49,276 nt of DNA. It comes from Bacteroidales bacterium. Its GTDB lineage: Bacteria > Bacteroidota > Bacteroidia > Bacteroidales > ML635J-15. The notes beneath the pieces are model-generated. The model saw nothing but the letters and a program-made list of their open reading frames with translations. It had not been told where the DNA came from and made no database searches. Shown here piece after piece: positions 17,329 to 24,567 of the stretch. The first letter of the stretch is position 1. Each line of letters begins with the position of its first letter. Where the stretch lies: the NCBI GenBank assembly GCA_017551515.1, contig JAFZLK010000091.1, forward strand, positions 1 to 49,276. Direction: 5' to 3'. The translations under genes were made by a program, and so were the position numbers.

Positions 17329-19386
17329 ATGGAATTAAGAAATATAGGAATAGCAGCGCATATTGATGCTGGCAAGACAACGGTATCGGAACGAATACTT
17401 TATTTTACTGGTGTAAACCGCAAGTTGGGCGAAACCCACGATGGTCAGGCAACAATGGACTTCATGAAGCAGGAGCAGGAACGTGGTATCACAATCGCTT
17501 CGGCAGCAATTACCTGCACATGGAATAATCATCAGATAAACCTGATTGACACCCCTGGTCACGTTGACTTTACCGTTGAGGTTGAGCGTTCTCTGCGTGT
17601 AATCGATGGAATGATAGCGGTTTTCTGTGCTGTTGGTGGTGTTGAACCTCAGAGCGAAACCGTGTGGAATCAGGCAGAGCGCTACCGTGTGCCACGCATC
17701 GCATTCGTAAACAAGATGGACCGCACTGGCGCAAACTTCGCAGAGGTTGTCATGCAGATGAACAAGTACCTAGATGCCAATGCGTTGCCATTGCAAGTGC
17801 CAATGGGAGCAGAAGATTCTTTCACGGGCGTAATTGACATCGTGCGCAACATTGCATACACCTTTGCCGATGGTAAGCGTTTTGAAAATCCTATTCCTGC
17901 CGAATATGCAGCACAAGTAGAAGAAGCTCGTACCTTCATGATTGAAAAGCTTGCCGATGGCGACAACGAAATCATGGAAATGTATTTCGACGGCAAGGAA
18001 ATTCCTGAGGAAAAACTGAAAAAGGCAATCCGCGAGCAGACTTTGAAACTTTTGATTACGCCTGTTTTCTGCGGTGCGGCATACAAAAATATTGGCATTC
18101 AGCTTTTGCTAGATGCAGTTGTCGATTATCTGCCATCGCCTATTGATGTTGGTTCGGTAATCGGCACCGACTTGCACGACAGCGAAAAGACTCATAGTCG
18201 CAAGCCATTCGACAGCGAAAAGTTCTCGGCATTGGCTTTCAAGTTGATAAACGACCCGTATGTCGGTCAGCAGACTTTCATAAGAATCTTTTCTGGCAAA
18301 CTCACTAGTGGAATGTCAGTTTACAACTCATCGAAGCGCAAGCCCGAGCGTATCGGACGAATTTTCCGCATCAAAGCCAAGGAACGCCAAGAAATTACCG
18401 AGGCTGGTGCTGGCGAAATCGTTGCTCTGGTCGGTATGAAATACACCAAGACTGGCGACACCTTGTGCGACCAGGAATTCCCGTTGTACTTGGAATCTAT
18501 TCATATTCCAGAACCAGTAATCCAGTTGAAGGTACAGCCGTCGAATCAGAAGGACAAGGACAAGTTGAGCGAAGCACTTGGTCGTCTGGTAAACGAGGAT
18601 CCATCTTTCCATGCCAAATACAACGAGGAAACCGAGGAAACGGTGATTTCGGGCATGGGCGAACTGCACCTTGAAATTATGGTTGACCGTCTTAGAACCG
18701 AATTTAAGGTTCCTGTCGAGGTTGGTGAACCAGCAGTTGCATTCAGGGAAACCATTACCGCACCGGTGGAGGCTATGTACAAGCATGTTAAGCAGACTGG
18801 CGGTCATGGTCAGTATGCACATACCATTATGCGTATGGAGCCGAATCCAGGCAAGGGCTACGAGTTTGTCGATGTGGTCAAGGGTGGCAACATTCCTGGC
18901 GAGTATATTCCGTCGGTTGACAAGGGTGTTTGCAATATTATGGAGCGCGGTATCTTGTCAGGATTCCCCGTTGTTGATGTCAAGGTTACGCTTCTTGATG
19001 GTTCGTATCACCCTGTTGATTCGTCCGACATGGCATTCCAGTTGTGCGCCGAATTGTGCTTTAAGAGCGGATTCATGAAGGCAAGCCCTATCTTGCTCGA
19101 ACCGGTGATGAAGGTGGAGGTCAATACTCCTGATGATTACATTGGCGATGTTGTTGGCAACCTTAACCGCCGTCGAGGAAAGATTGAAGCGATGAGGCGC
19201 TACCGTAAGGGTTCGCAGAAGATTGTCGGACTTGTGCCGCTGATGGAAATGTTCGGCTATGCAACCCAGTTGCGCAATATAACATCCGGTCGTGCCAACT
19301 ATTCGATGGAGTTCTTCCAGTACATGGAAATGCCGATGAACATACAGACCGAGGTGCTGAAGAAGTTGAACGAGAAGAAAGGGTAA
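17329..19386 (+). CDS. fusA: elongation factor G (stand-alone copy)
   Basis: 685 residues, GTPase driving ribosomal translocation. GTP-binding motifs: AHIDAGKTT (P-loop), RGITI (switch I), DTPGH (switch II), NKMD. The remaining EF-G domains follow, including the domain IV segment [13 protein letters not shown] and the domain V segment RRRGKIEAM. It is not beside rpsL, rpsG or tuf, so it may be a second EF-G; its GTPase motifs are intact, unlike paralogues reported to lack GTPase activity. With only this window I cannot tell whether another copy exists. Confidence 0.92.
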   Translation: MELRNIGIAAHIDAGKTTVSERILYFTGVNRKLGETHDGQATMDFMKQEQERGITIASAAITCTWNNHQINLIDTPGHVDFTVEVERSLRVIDGMIAVFCAVGGVEPQSETVWNQAERYRVPRIAFVNKMDRTGANFAEVVMQMNKYLDANALPLQVPMGAEDSFTGVIDIVRNIAYTFADGKRFENPIPAEYAAQVEEARTFMIEKLADGDNEIMEMYFDGKEIPEEKLKKAIREQTLKLLITPVFCGAAYKNIGIQLLLDAVVDYLPSPIDVGSVIGTDLHDSEKTHSRKPFDSEKFSALAFKLINDPYVGQQTFIRIFSGKLTSGMSVYNSSKRKPERIGRIFRIKAKERQEITEAGAGEIVALVGMKYTKTGDTLCDQEFPLYLESIHIPEPVIQLKVQPSNQKDKDKLSEALGRLVNEDPSFHAKYNEETEETVISGMGELHLEIMVDRLRTEFKVPVEVGEPAVAFRETITAPVEAMYKHVKQTGGHGQYAHTIMRMEPNPGKGYEFVDVVKGGNIPGEYIPSVDKGVCNIMERGILSGFPVVDVKVTLLDGSYHPVDSSDMAFQLCAELCFKSGFMKASPILLEPVMKVEVNTPDDYIGDVVGNLNRRRGKIEAMRRYRKGSQKIVGLVPLMEMFGYATQLRNITSGRANYSMEFFQYMEMPMNIQTEVLKKLNEKKG

Positions 19387-19389
19387 TTG

Positions 19390-19890
19390 TTATAATTGCT
19401 CAATCTCTTCGGCAGAAAGTCCTGTATATCTTGAAATTTGTTTAGCGTTCATTCCATCGCCTTTCATTCGGCGAGCAGTCTGTATTAAGGTTTTGTGGCT
19501 TGCAGATTCGGCAATTACCCGTCCGTCTTTCTCCCATTCGTCCCAATTGGTTTCAGAAATGTATCGGGATGTTTGTTCGCGAAGCGGCTGTAAATCGTCT
19601 TTTATCACCTGCCAAACTTCCTTTTCCTTTATTTGGTAGTAGTCGTGAACAAGAACATTGCGCATACGCATAATGTCTTCCCATTGTGTTTCTGGGTGTT
19701 TGTTACGAAATGCCTGTGAAAGGTGGTATGCAGCTTCTCCGATAATTTCAATGTTTTTGACTACAGCATAAAACAGCATCTTGTCTTTTGATATGTCATC
19801 GGCAGATTTGTCGTTTGTAAAGTTGTAAATGTTGTCGATTGACTCTACAATATGCTCTAATCTTGTGCGGTCTTTAAGCGGTTCTCTCAT
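19390..19890 (-). CDS. hepT: HepT-like toxin (HEPN RNase) with C-terminal extension
   Basis: 166 residues. The HEPN catalytic motif is RNVLVHDYY (Rx4-6H with trailing Tyr). In the characterised HepT/MntA systems the HEPN protein is an RNase toxin and MntA adds AMP to a tyrosine of this motif. The C-terminal 40 residues (ARRMKGDGMNAKQISRYTGL, then SAEEIEQL) are a short helical tail like that found at the ends of many Bacteroidota PD-(D/E)xK proteins and are not part of the usual HepT domain. The longer frame from 19974 is read inside the antitoxin gene, so the start is placed at 19890, overlapping mntA by 17 bases. Confidence 0.85.
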   Translation of the reverse strand: MREPLKDRTRLEHIVESIDNIYNFTNDKSADDISKDKMLFYAVVKNIEIIGEAAYHLSQAFRNKHPETQWEDIMRMRNVLVHDYYQIKEKEVWQVIKDDLQPLREQTSRYISETNWDEWEKDGRVIAESASHKTLIQTARRMKGDGMNAKQISRYTGLSAEEIEQL

Positions 19891-20173
19891 AAATAAGTTT
19901 TTTATCATGGTTTGCGCTTTCCTCGGCAAACGGTAGTAGAGTACCGTCTTCCACAAGGTCAACAGGACGGTCAAGCAATTTTTCCAAGTCGTTTATCATT
20001 GATGCGTGTTTCAGCAGACTTACACCGATATTATCATCGTAAACTACAAGAATATCCACATCGCTCAACGGTGTTTGCTCTCCGCGGGCGAACGAGCCAA
20101 AAAGCCATGCTTTCAGTATGGGCTGTGTACTGAAGTATTTTGCGATAATATCTTGCATTGTTTGCAAACTCAT
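19874..20173 (-). CDS. mntA: MntA-like nucleotidyltransferase antitoxin
   Basis: 99 residues, minimal nucleotidyltransferase: GSFARGE followed by SDVDILV (the GSx10DxD pattern). It would AMPylate and so silence the adjacent HepT toxin. It is the first gene of the pair, with a promoter at 20196-20203. Confidence 0.88.
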   Translation of the reverse strand: MSLQTMQDIIAKYFSTQPILKAWLFGSFARGEQTPLSDVDILVVYDDNIGVSLLKHASMINDLEKLLDRPVDLVEDGTLLPFAEESANHDKKLIYERTA

Positions 20174-20195
20174 TGGAATATTGTTTTCACAAAAG

Positions 20196-20203
20196 CAAAA
20201 TTA
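20196..20203 (-). promoter_or_regulatory. -7 promoter element of mntA-hepT
   Basis: On the minus strand TAATTTTG, 22 bases before the mntA ATG. The sequence from here to 20352 is AT-rich with nothing else seen. Confidence 0.55.
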
Positions 20204-20352
20204 CATATTTAATTCTGATAAATCAAAAATTATTTTTTGAAGGATTGACAGATAGTCGCAAAATTTGCTAATGCCGTTTAGTTGTTAATGATTATAGCAT
20301 TAGGTTGTGATAAATTTTGATAAAAACAATTTGTAAATTAGTACATTATCCA

Positions 20353-20378
20353 AATTATTCATTTTGAATAATGCAAAT
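20353..20378. repeat. 26-bp repeat with palindromic core, downstream of ATPase gene
   Basis: Identical to 21548-21573. The core is ATTATTCA, TTT, TGAATAAT. This copy lies 7 bases beyond the stop codon of the minus-strand ATPase gene. Confidence 0.85.
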
Positions 20379-20385
20379 TGAATAA

Positions 20386-21525
20386 TCATTCCATTGGTAT
20401 TCCCAGCATCCGTTGCAGATAAAACTGAAGTAGCATATCAGTAACAAAATACTCGTTATTCTCTACCGATAGCAAATCCATTTCAAGTAATTTCTTCAAT
20501 GCTGCTTGCACGGAACTGCTAGATTTCAGCGAATTTGCGCGGATAAAAGAACCGCTTAGAATCTTTTGTGCCCTGCCAACTTTTGCAATTGCATACAACA
20601 GCATTTTTTGATGTTCAGGGAGTCGCGACAACAATGGCTGGTAAACATCTTCGGCGGAATCAAGCATATCTGCAAAAGCCGATTTTACAACATCCATTGA
20701 GCATTCCTCACCTTTGCCAATTCTATTGAAAGCGAAATGGAATATCCTCTGCATAAATGCGGTATTCCCTTGCGCAAGTTCATACACATACTTGACCGTG
20801 CCATCCTGCAAAGATTTCCCGAATTGGTCAAGCATTCTTTTTACAAATTCCGTATATGTGTCCAGCGGAATCGGCTTAAGTCCCATCATTTCAGTGCTTG
20901 CATAGAACGGTCGTTTCGACGACATAAACATTTCTGCAATCAGATGGCGCTGGCTTCCGCAGAAAATAAAATTGCAGTTTGACAGATGCTGTATTCGACC
21001 ACGCAACAAGGCTTCGACATTTTTCTCACGATAATTTACAATTTGCTGAAACTCATCGAACGCCACTATGCAAGGTTTGTCAGCCTTTTCTAACATGTCA
21101 AAAATCTCGTTGACCGATAGTTCTGGCGATTGAATGTCGCCAAGTTCCACGCCAAGTGTTGGACTTCCGGTAATTGGGTCGGATGATAATTTGAATCCAA
21201 TGGAGCGCAGTCCCGACAAAATCTTTGCGAGAGTCTTTTCTCCCTTGGTTTGCAATACAGAAACAACAGCTGTACCAAAGGCTTGCACAAGTTCGCGCAG
21301 ACTGCTTGTATGGAAAAGGTCTATGTAAATTGTGTAGTACTCCGCCATTTCCTGTTGAGCAAACAGATGCTTTATAAGTTTTGACTTACCTATGCGGCGA
21401 GGTGCAACAAGGCATACATTGCTGCCAGTTGTAAGCATCGAAATGAGTTTCTTTGTTTCTGCATCACGGTCACAGAAATACTGTTCTGGAATTTCTCCGC
21501 TCGTTACAAATGGATTCTGTATCAT
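20386..21525 (-). CDS. lone AAA+ ATPase (PF01637-like) with palindrome-bracketed gene
   Basis: 379 residues. Walker A is APRRIGKS (41-48) and Walker B is IVAFDEFQQI, followed by a FCGSQRHLI sensor segment and a C-terminal winged-helix region. It is a paralogue of the ATPase at 39723-40859 (shared NPF..., QYFCDR, RRxGK, DEFQQI, GSQR, FxxSxRPF). Function unknown; family members are usually lone genes. An earlier in-frame ATG (21543) falls inside the -7 element and is rejected. One copy of a 26-bp palindrome-containing repeat overlaps the promoter and another follows the stop, a layout suited to autoregulation or cassette mobility. Confidence 0.82.
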   Translation of the reverse strand: MIQNPFVTSGEIPEQYFCDRDAETKKLISMLTTGSNVCLVAPRRIGKSKLIKHLFAQQEMAEYYTIYIDLFHTSSLRELVQAFGTAVVSVLQTKGEKTLAKILSGLRSIGFKLSSDPITGSPTLGVELGDIQSPELSVNEIFDMLEKADKPCIVAFDEFQQIVNYREKNVEALLRGRIQHLSNCNFIFCGSQRHLIAEMFMSSKRPFYASTEMMGLKPIPLDTYTEFVKRMLDQFGKSLQDGTVKYVYELAQGNTAFMQRIFHFAFNRIGKGEECSMDVVKSAFADMLDSAEDVYQPLLSRLPEHQKMLLYAIAKVGRAQKILSGSFIRANSLKSSSSVQAALKKLLEMDLLSVENNEYFVTDMLLQFYLQRMLGIPME

Positions 21526-21540
21526 ACAATTATTTTTTTG

Positions 21541-21548
21541 CAAAACTA
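21541..21548 (-). promoter_or_regulatory. -7 promoter element of the ATPase gene, next to its palindrome
   Basis: On the minus strand TAGTTTTG. The 26-bp repeat (21548-21573) fills the spacer up to the -33 position, so a protein bound there would block the promoter. Confidence 0.6.
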
Positions 21549-21573
21549 ATTATTCATTTTGAATAATGCAAAT
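21548..21573. repeat. 26-bp repeat with palindromic core, at ATPase promoter
   Basis: Identical to 20353-20378; same orientation. Confidence 0.85.
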
Positions 21574-21588
21574 CAAATAATGGATTTT

Positions 21589-21726
21589 TTACATCTTTTC
21601 ATACCTCCCCAGCGCCTCCTTCAGCATTTTTACATGTTCCTCCACCAGCGATTCCGGCGAAAGGATTGTTATGACATTGGCGTAGGCAAGGAGAAGGTGA
21701 CGGAGTTCGTAGTTGAGTTTGGGCAT
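21589..21726 (-). pseudogene. 3' remnant of a WYL-domain regulator gene
   Basis: A 45-residue frame ending at a stop reads PKLNYELRHLLLAYANVITI, then LSPESLVEEHVKMLKEALG and YEKM, which is the usual C-terminal end (WCX domain) of WYL-domain transcription regulators (…LLSYGxxVxVLxPESLxxE…). The frame is closed by a stop three codons upstream of its ATG and no WYL domain precedes it. It is more GC-rich than the ATPase and SIR2 genes around it, so it looks like a leftover of an older gene replaced by insertions. Confidence 0.6.
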
Positions 21727-21766
21727 TGAGGTTGATTAGATTTGCAACACATTATACATCATCAAG

Positions 21767-22642
21767 TTACCAGTCTTGACTTTCGGCGATTTCGGTTCTC
21801 TTGGCTTCAACTTTTTCTACCAATTCTTTTAATGAATCGGTTAGCTCTTTATGATTATCAGAAGGATTATATAGAATAAAACTAATATTTAAGGAATCTT
21901 CATATATTTTACGTTCAGTTTCAGACAGTTGATTCTTAGGAATAACGAAGAAATGTTTACGAGACCATTTATATTGGAATGAATAGTTTTCTAAAAGTAA
22001 ACGAATGTCAGGATCATTAAGTCCGGCACCAAGGAACACAAATGTTTGAGTAATGATTAGAGCATTTAATATTTGGTAAAAATCACTATGATCATTTCTT
22101 GCTTTTGCATAATCAACTTGAGAAAAAATCATTTTATCAGGCTTACTAATACATCCATGTATTTTCAGTATTATTCTATCAGAATCACGAATGAAATTTG
22201 CGATGTCTGTATCATAGTAGTGCTTTATGACAATTGTTGATTTTGATTCTGATGATGAGTATGTGTCATATATCCTATCGAAATTAGGCGTTACAACAAT
22301 GCGAGAGTCTAATTTAAATATTTGATGATGTATATCGGCTTCTTTATATCTTGGTTTTTGAAAAGCATCTTTGACTATATCATTAAACACATCTCTACCA
22401 ACATATCTCCTAAATAATTCACAAGCCATTAAATAATCGGACACTTTTATCTTATTTGATATTTCCCTTTTTTGTTTTGTAGAAAGATTGGGATTGTTTA
22501 TAGAGTTTTTCAGAAATTCTAGCCAAGTCATAGGATGTTCACCATTTGCATTTTGAGAATTATGAGAAACTCCAGATCCCAAATATAAGACACAATTTCT
22601 TCGAGCAATGTCTTTTATCAATGAAGAAGGCCAATTAATCAT
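21767..22642 (-). CDS. SIR2-domain protein (predicted NAD hydrolase)
   Basis: 291 residues. SIR2-type NAD-binding motifs are in order: YLGSGVS (20-26), TPNFDRIYD with catalytic-type N120, KIHG with H162, and FLGAGLNDPD (203-212). In defence systems SIR2 effectors of this class (ThsA, DSR, SIR2-pAgo) deplete NAD+ and stop phage growth by killing or arresting the cell. No extra sensor domain is obvious in the remaining 80 residues. It overlaps the upstream ParA-like gene by 8 bases, so the two are co-translated; the ParA-like protein is the likely partner or regulator. Confidence 0.85.
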   Translation of the reverse strand: MINWPSSLIKDIARRNCVLYLGSGVSHNSQNANGEHPMTWLEFLKNSINNPNLSTKQKREISNKIKVSDYLMACELFRRYVGRDVFNDIVKDAFQKPRYKEADIHHQIFKLDSRIVVTPNFDRIYDTYSSSESKSTIVIKHYYDTDIANFIRDSDRIILKIHGCISKPDKMIFSQVDYAKARNDHSDFYQILNALIITQTFVFLGAGLNDPDIRLLLENYSFQYKWSRKHFFVIPKNQLSETERKIYEDSLNISFILYNPSDNHKELTDSLKELVEKVEAKRTEIAESQDW

Positions 22643-23645
22643 ACTTATTTATATTATGCAAAAGATTAGAAACGATATTATCCATCACATTTTCATATTC
22701 TTTTACTTTGCTGAAATGTGCTCCAACTATACCGTCAGTACCAGCTAATAAAAAAATGGGTTTATTTGCAGTTTGTGACATTGGAATTAAACTATTAAAA
22801 TTGGGAATGCTTCCCAAATTTAGTTCCTCTGGAGAAATATTATCTATCATGTCATGCAATTCTGTTTCTATCTTGGATGGCATGTCATGAAGAATTTTTT
22901 CATAGGCCATTACAGGACGTCTAACTCCACCGACACTTTTGGCTGTATATTGCTGATAAATGTAGCCTAACAATTTTAATTTAGGTAATATTTCGACATC
23001 ATTTATATAAAAAGGCCTTTTCTCTTTTTCTTTATATTCATCTAATCCCCTATTTATACTACGTAACCATGTATTTAATGCAGTTGAGATATTGCTCAAT
23101 GCTTGAATACTAAAAATATCCGATGACATTGGCAATATAAAATAATTACATGCTAGTAAAACAACGCGATTTATGGCGCCCAACGAAGGTCCGACATCAA
23201 AGAAAACATAATCATATTTATCTTTTACCTTATTTAATAGGTCTAGTATTATGAAAGTTGTTTTCAAACCTCTAGAATCTCCAGATTTACCAGAAATCCA
23301 ATCTCCACTAAGAAAATCTTCCATAACTGACAATTTGGTGTCACCAACTACCAAATCAAGACCAAATCCATTAGATTTGAATATGGGAATTTTTTGAGAA
23401 TCTATATATCCCTCACCCTTTTGAATCGGTTCAAATATTTTGTAGATGGAATTATCATTATAGTCATTAAGTATATCCTGCCATTCTTCATTATTTAACA
23501 TATATAATGAAGCATTACATTGAGGATCAGCATCTACAACTAACACTCTTTTTGCTTTTTTTACACACAAATAGGATGCGACATTACATAATAATGTTGT
23601 TTTTCCTACACCTCCTTTGTTATTAAATATTGCTATTGATTTCAT
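22635..23645 (-). CDS. ParA/MinD-like ATPase, operon partner of the SIR2 protein
   Basis: 336 residues of the deviant Walker P-loop family: KGGVGKTT (10-17, both lysines present), DADPQCNAS (switch I), VFFDVGPSLG (Walker B). No ParB, no centromere-like iterons and no plasmid replication gene are nearby, so DNA partition is unlikely. The gene is the first of a two-gene operon with the SIR2 gene. ATP-driven dimerisation may control the SIR2 enzyme (inference). Confidence 0.85.
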   Translation of the reverse strand: MKSIAIFNNKGGVGKTTLLCNVASYLCVKKAKRVLVVDADPQCNASLYMLNNEEWQDILNDYNDNSIYKIFEPIQKGEGYIDSQKIPIFKSNGFGLDLVVGDTKLSVMEDFLSGDWISGKSGDSRGLKTTFIILDLLNKVKDKYDYVFFDVGPSLGAINRVVLLACNYFILPMSSDIFSIQALSNISTALNTWLRSINRGLDEYKEKEKRPFYINDVEILPKLKLLGYIYQQYTAKSVGGVRRPVMAYEKILHDMPSKIETELHDMIDNISPEELNLGSIPNFNSLIPMSQTANKPIFLLAGTDGIVGAHFSKVKEYENVMDNIVSNLLHNINKYD

Positions 23646-23806
23646 TTGTTATAATTACGTTAATTTGTTTCTATATTCATTTTTCTCTTCTTTCCAATAA
23701 AGTTAATTCATTTCATTGAAATGATAAATGGATTATAGACTTTCATCGTAAATCCATTATTTCTGATAACAAAATCGACTACTATCATATCAGAAGATAT
23801 TTTGCG
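23646..23806 (-). promoter_or_regulatory. structured leader of the ParA-SIR2 operon
   Basis: The leader of about 155 bases between promoter and ATG can form several hairpins: TTCTGAT/ATCAGAA (23761-23795), AATGGATT/AATCCATT (23727-23758) and the palindrome TCATTTCA-T-TGAAATGA (23708-23724). They may be protein-binding sites or RNA structures; no T tract follows. Confidence 0.4.
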
Positions 23807-23814
23807 CAAAAATA
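23807..23814 (-). promoter_or_regulatory. -7 promoter element of the ParA-SIR2 operon
   Basis: On the minus strand TATTTTTG. It lies 81 bases from the divergent hxs promoter. Confidence 0.6.
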
Positions 23815-23895
23815 CTAAAAAACAAGAGTTCTGGAATCATTACATAATATTTTTTAAATTTTGGTATCATTGGTAGTTATTTGCAAAAATAAACT

Positions 23896-23903
23896 TATAT
23901 TTG
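23896..23903 (+). promoter_or_regulatory. -7 promoter element of the hxs operon
   Basis: TATATTTG matches TAnnTTTG. It predicts a 5' leader of about 310 bases before hxsD. Confidence 0.65.
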
Positions 23904-24013
23904 CATTGTCAAAATCTGAAGTTTATTAAAAAAATAGAGGATTTGACAGGACATATAGAAAGACGTTTACTGACGTTTTCCTTTGACGCTTCAATACTTC
24001 GCAACTTTTGGAA

Positions 24014-24131
24014 CATCTGTCAAAGAAAAAGCAACAGTGAATGTCTGCGTTAGTGTACATTGGTAATTTATCAATAATATCACAGCGTGGGCTTCGCGTT
24101 GCTCAATCTTACAGATGTTGGCAATGCGAAG
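24014..24131 (+). promoter_or_regulatory. structured RNA leader of the hxs operon
   Basis: CTTCGCGTTGC (24092-24102) pairs with GCAATGCGAAG (24121-24131) over 11 positions with one G-U pair. In its loop ACAGATGTT (24111-24119) is complementary to AACATCTGT (24012-24020) upstream, which allows a long-range pseudoknot. GCGTGGG at about 24085-24090 repeats the 5' arm of the downstream terminator, so the two could compete for the same partner. No open frame is seen in the leader. This looks like an attenuator or a separate small RNA; no known class is claimed. Confidence 0.5.
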
Positions 24132-24140
24132 GCCTTGAAG

Positions 24141-24179
24141 CGTGGGAGCGAGTAACAAGATTCCCACGTTTTTCTTTTT
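24141..24179 (+). terminator. intrinsic terminator within the hxs leader
   Basis: CGTGGGA pairs perfectly with TCCCACG (24162-24168) around a 14-base loop and runs into TTTTTCTTTTT. It ends 44 bases before the hxsD ATG, the position of a transcription attenuator. Confidence 0.65.
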
Positions 24180-24222
24180 GTAACTACCGTTCTGGGGAGT
24201 CTGCGGAAGAAAATAAATAAAA

Positions 24223-24552
24223 ATGGATACTATCACGTTCCCTATTACGCTAATTGACAAAAATAAACTTCTTGTCAAAATTGATTTACGGATATATGCA
24301 AAAGAAAGTGTGAATGCGGCATGTTATAAGTTCACAAACAAATTCTTCGTTAATCAGCAGATATCTTCAGAATCAGAATCCGTAATAAATGTGATTTTTG
24401 AATCTAAGAATGAGGAAAATATATCAGAAGAAACTATAAAGTCTTTTTGCAATGAACTTATTGACCAACAAGTTCGTTATAATACGAATCTACAATTTGG
24501 ACATATCCGTGATTTAATAGTTGAGGAAGCGTTTAAACCTGTTAATCAATGA
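24223..24552 (+). CDS. hxsD: His-Xaa-Ser system protein HxsD
   Basis: 109 residues, small cytosolic protein. The N-terminus (ITLIDKNKLLVKIDLRIYAK) and the end (ELIDQQVRYNTN, then IRDLIVEEAF) fit the HxsD family, defined by an LLNDYxLRE-like motif. HxsD always accompanies the two radical-SAM enzymes HxsB and HxsC; its role in binding the precursor is inferred. It is the first gene of the operon, 15 bases before hxsB. Confidence 0.8.
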   Translation: MDTITFPITLIDKNKLLVKIDLRIYAKESVNAACYKFTNKFFVNQQISSESESVINVIFESKNEENISEETIKSFCNELIDQQVRYNTNLQFGHIRDLIVEEAFKPVNQ

Positions 24553-24567
24553 CCCCCGCTATAAAAA

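Noticed and set aside
19891..19974. Longer start of HepT at 19974
   Set aside because: It would be read almost wholly inside the mntA coding sequence in another frame and is not needed for the HEPN domain.
22635..23645. ParA-like gene as plasmid partition or replication locus
   Set aside because: No ParB, iterons or Rep gene nearby; the gene is fused in an operon with SIR2 and the surroundings are chromosomal core genes.
24014..24179. Leader of hxs as a tRNA, tmRNA or diversity-generating template repeat
   Set aside because: No cloverleaf or CCA-type arms, no reverse transcriptase or variable repeat nearby; only hairpins and a terminator are present.
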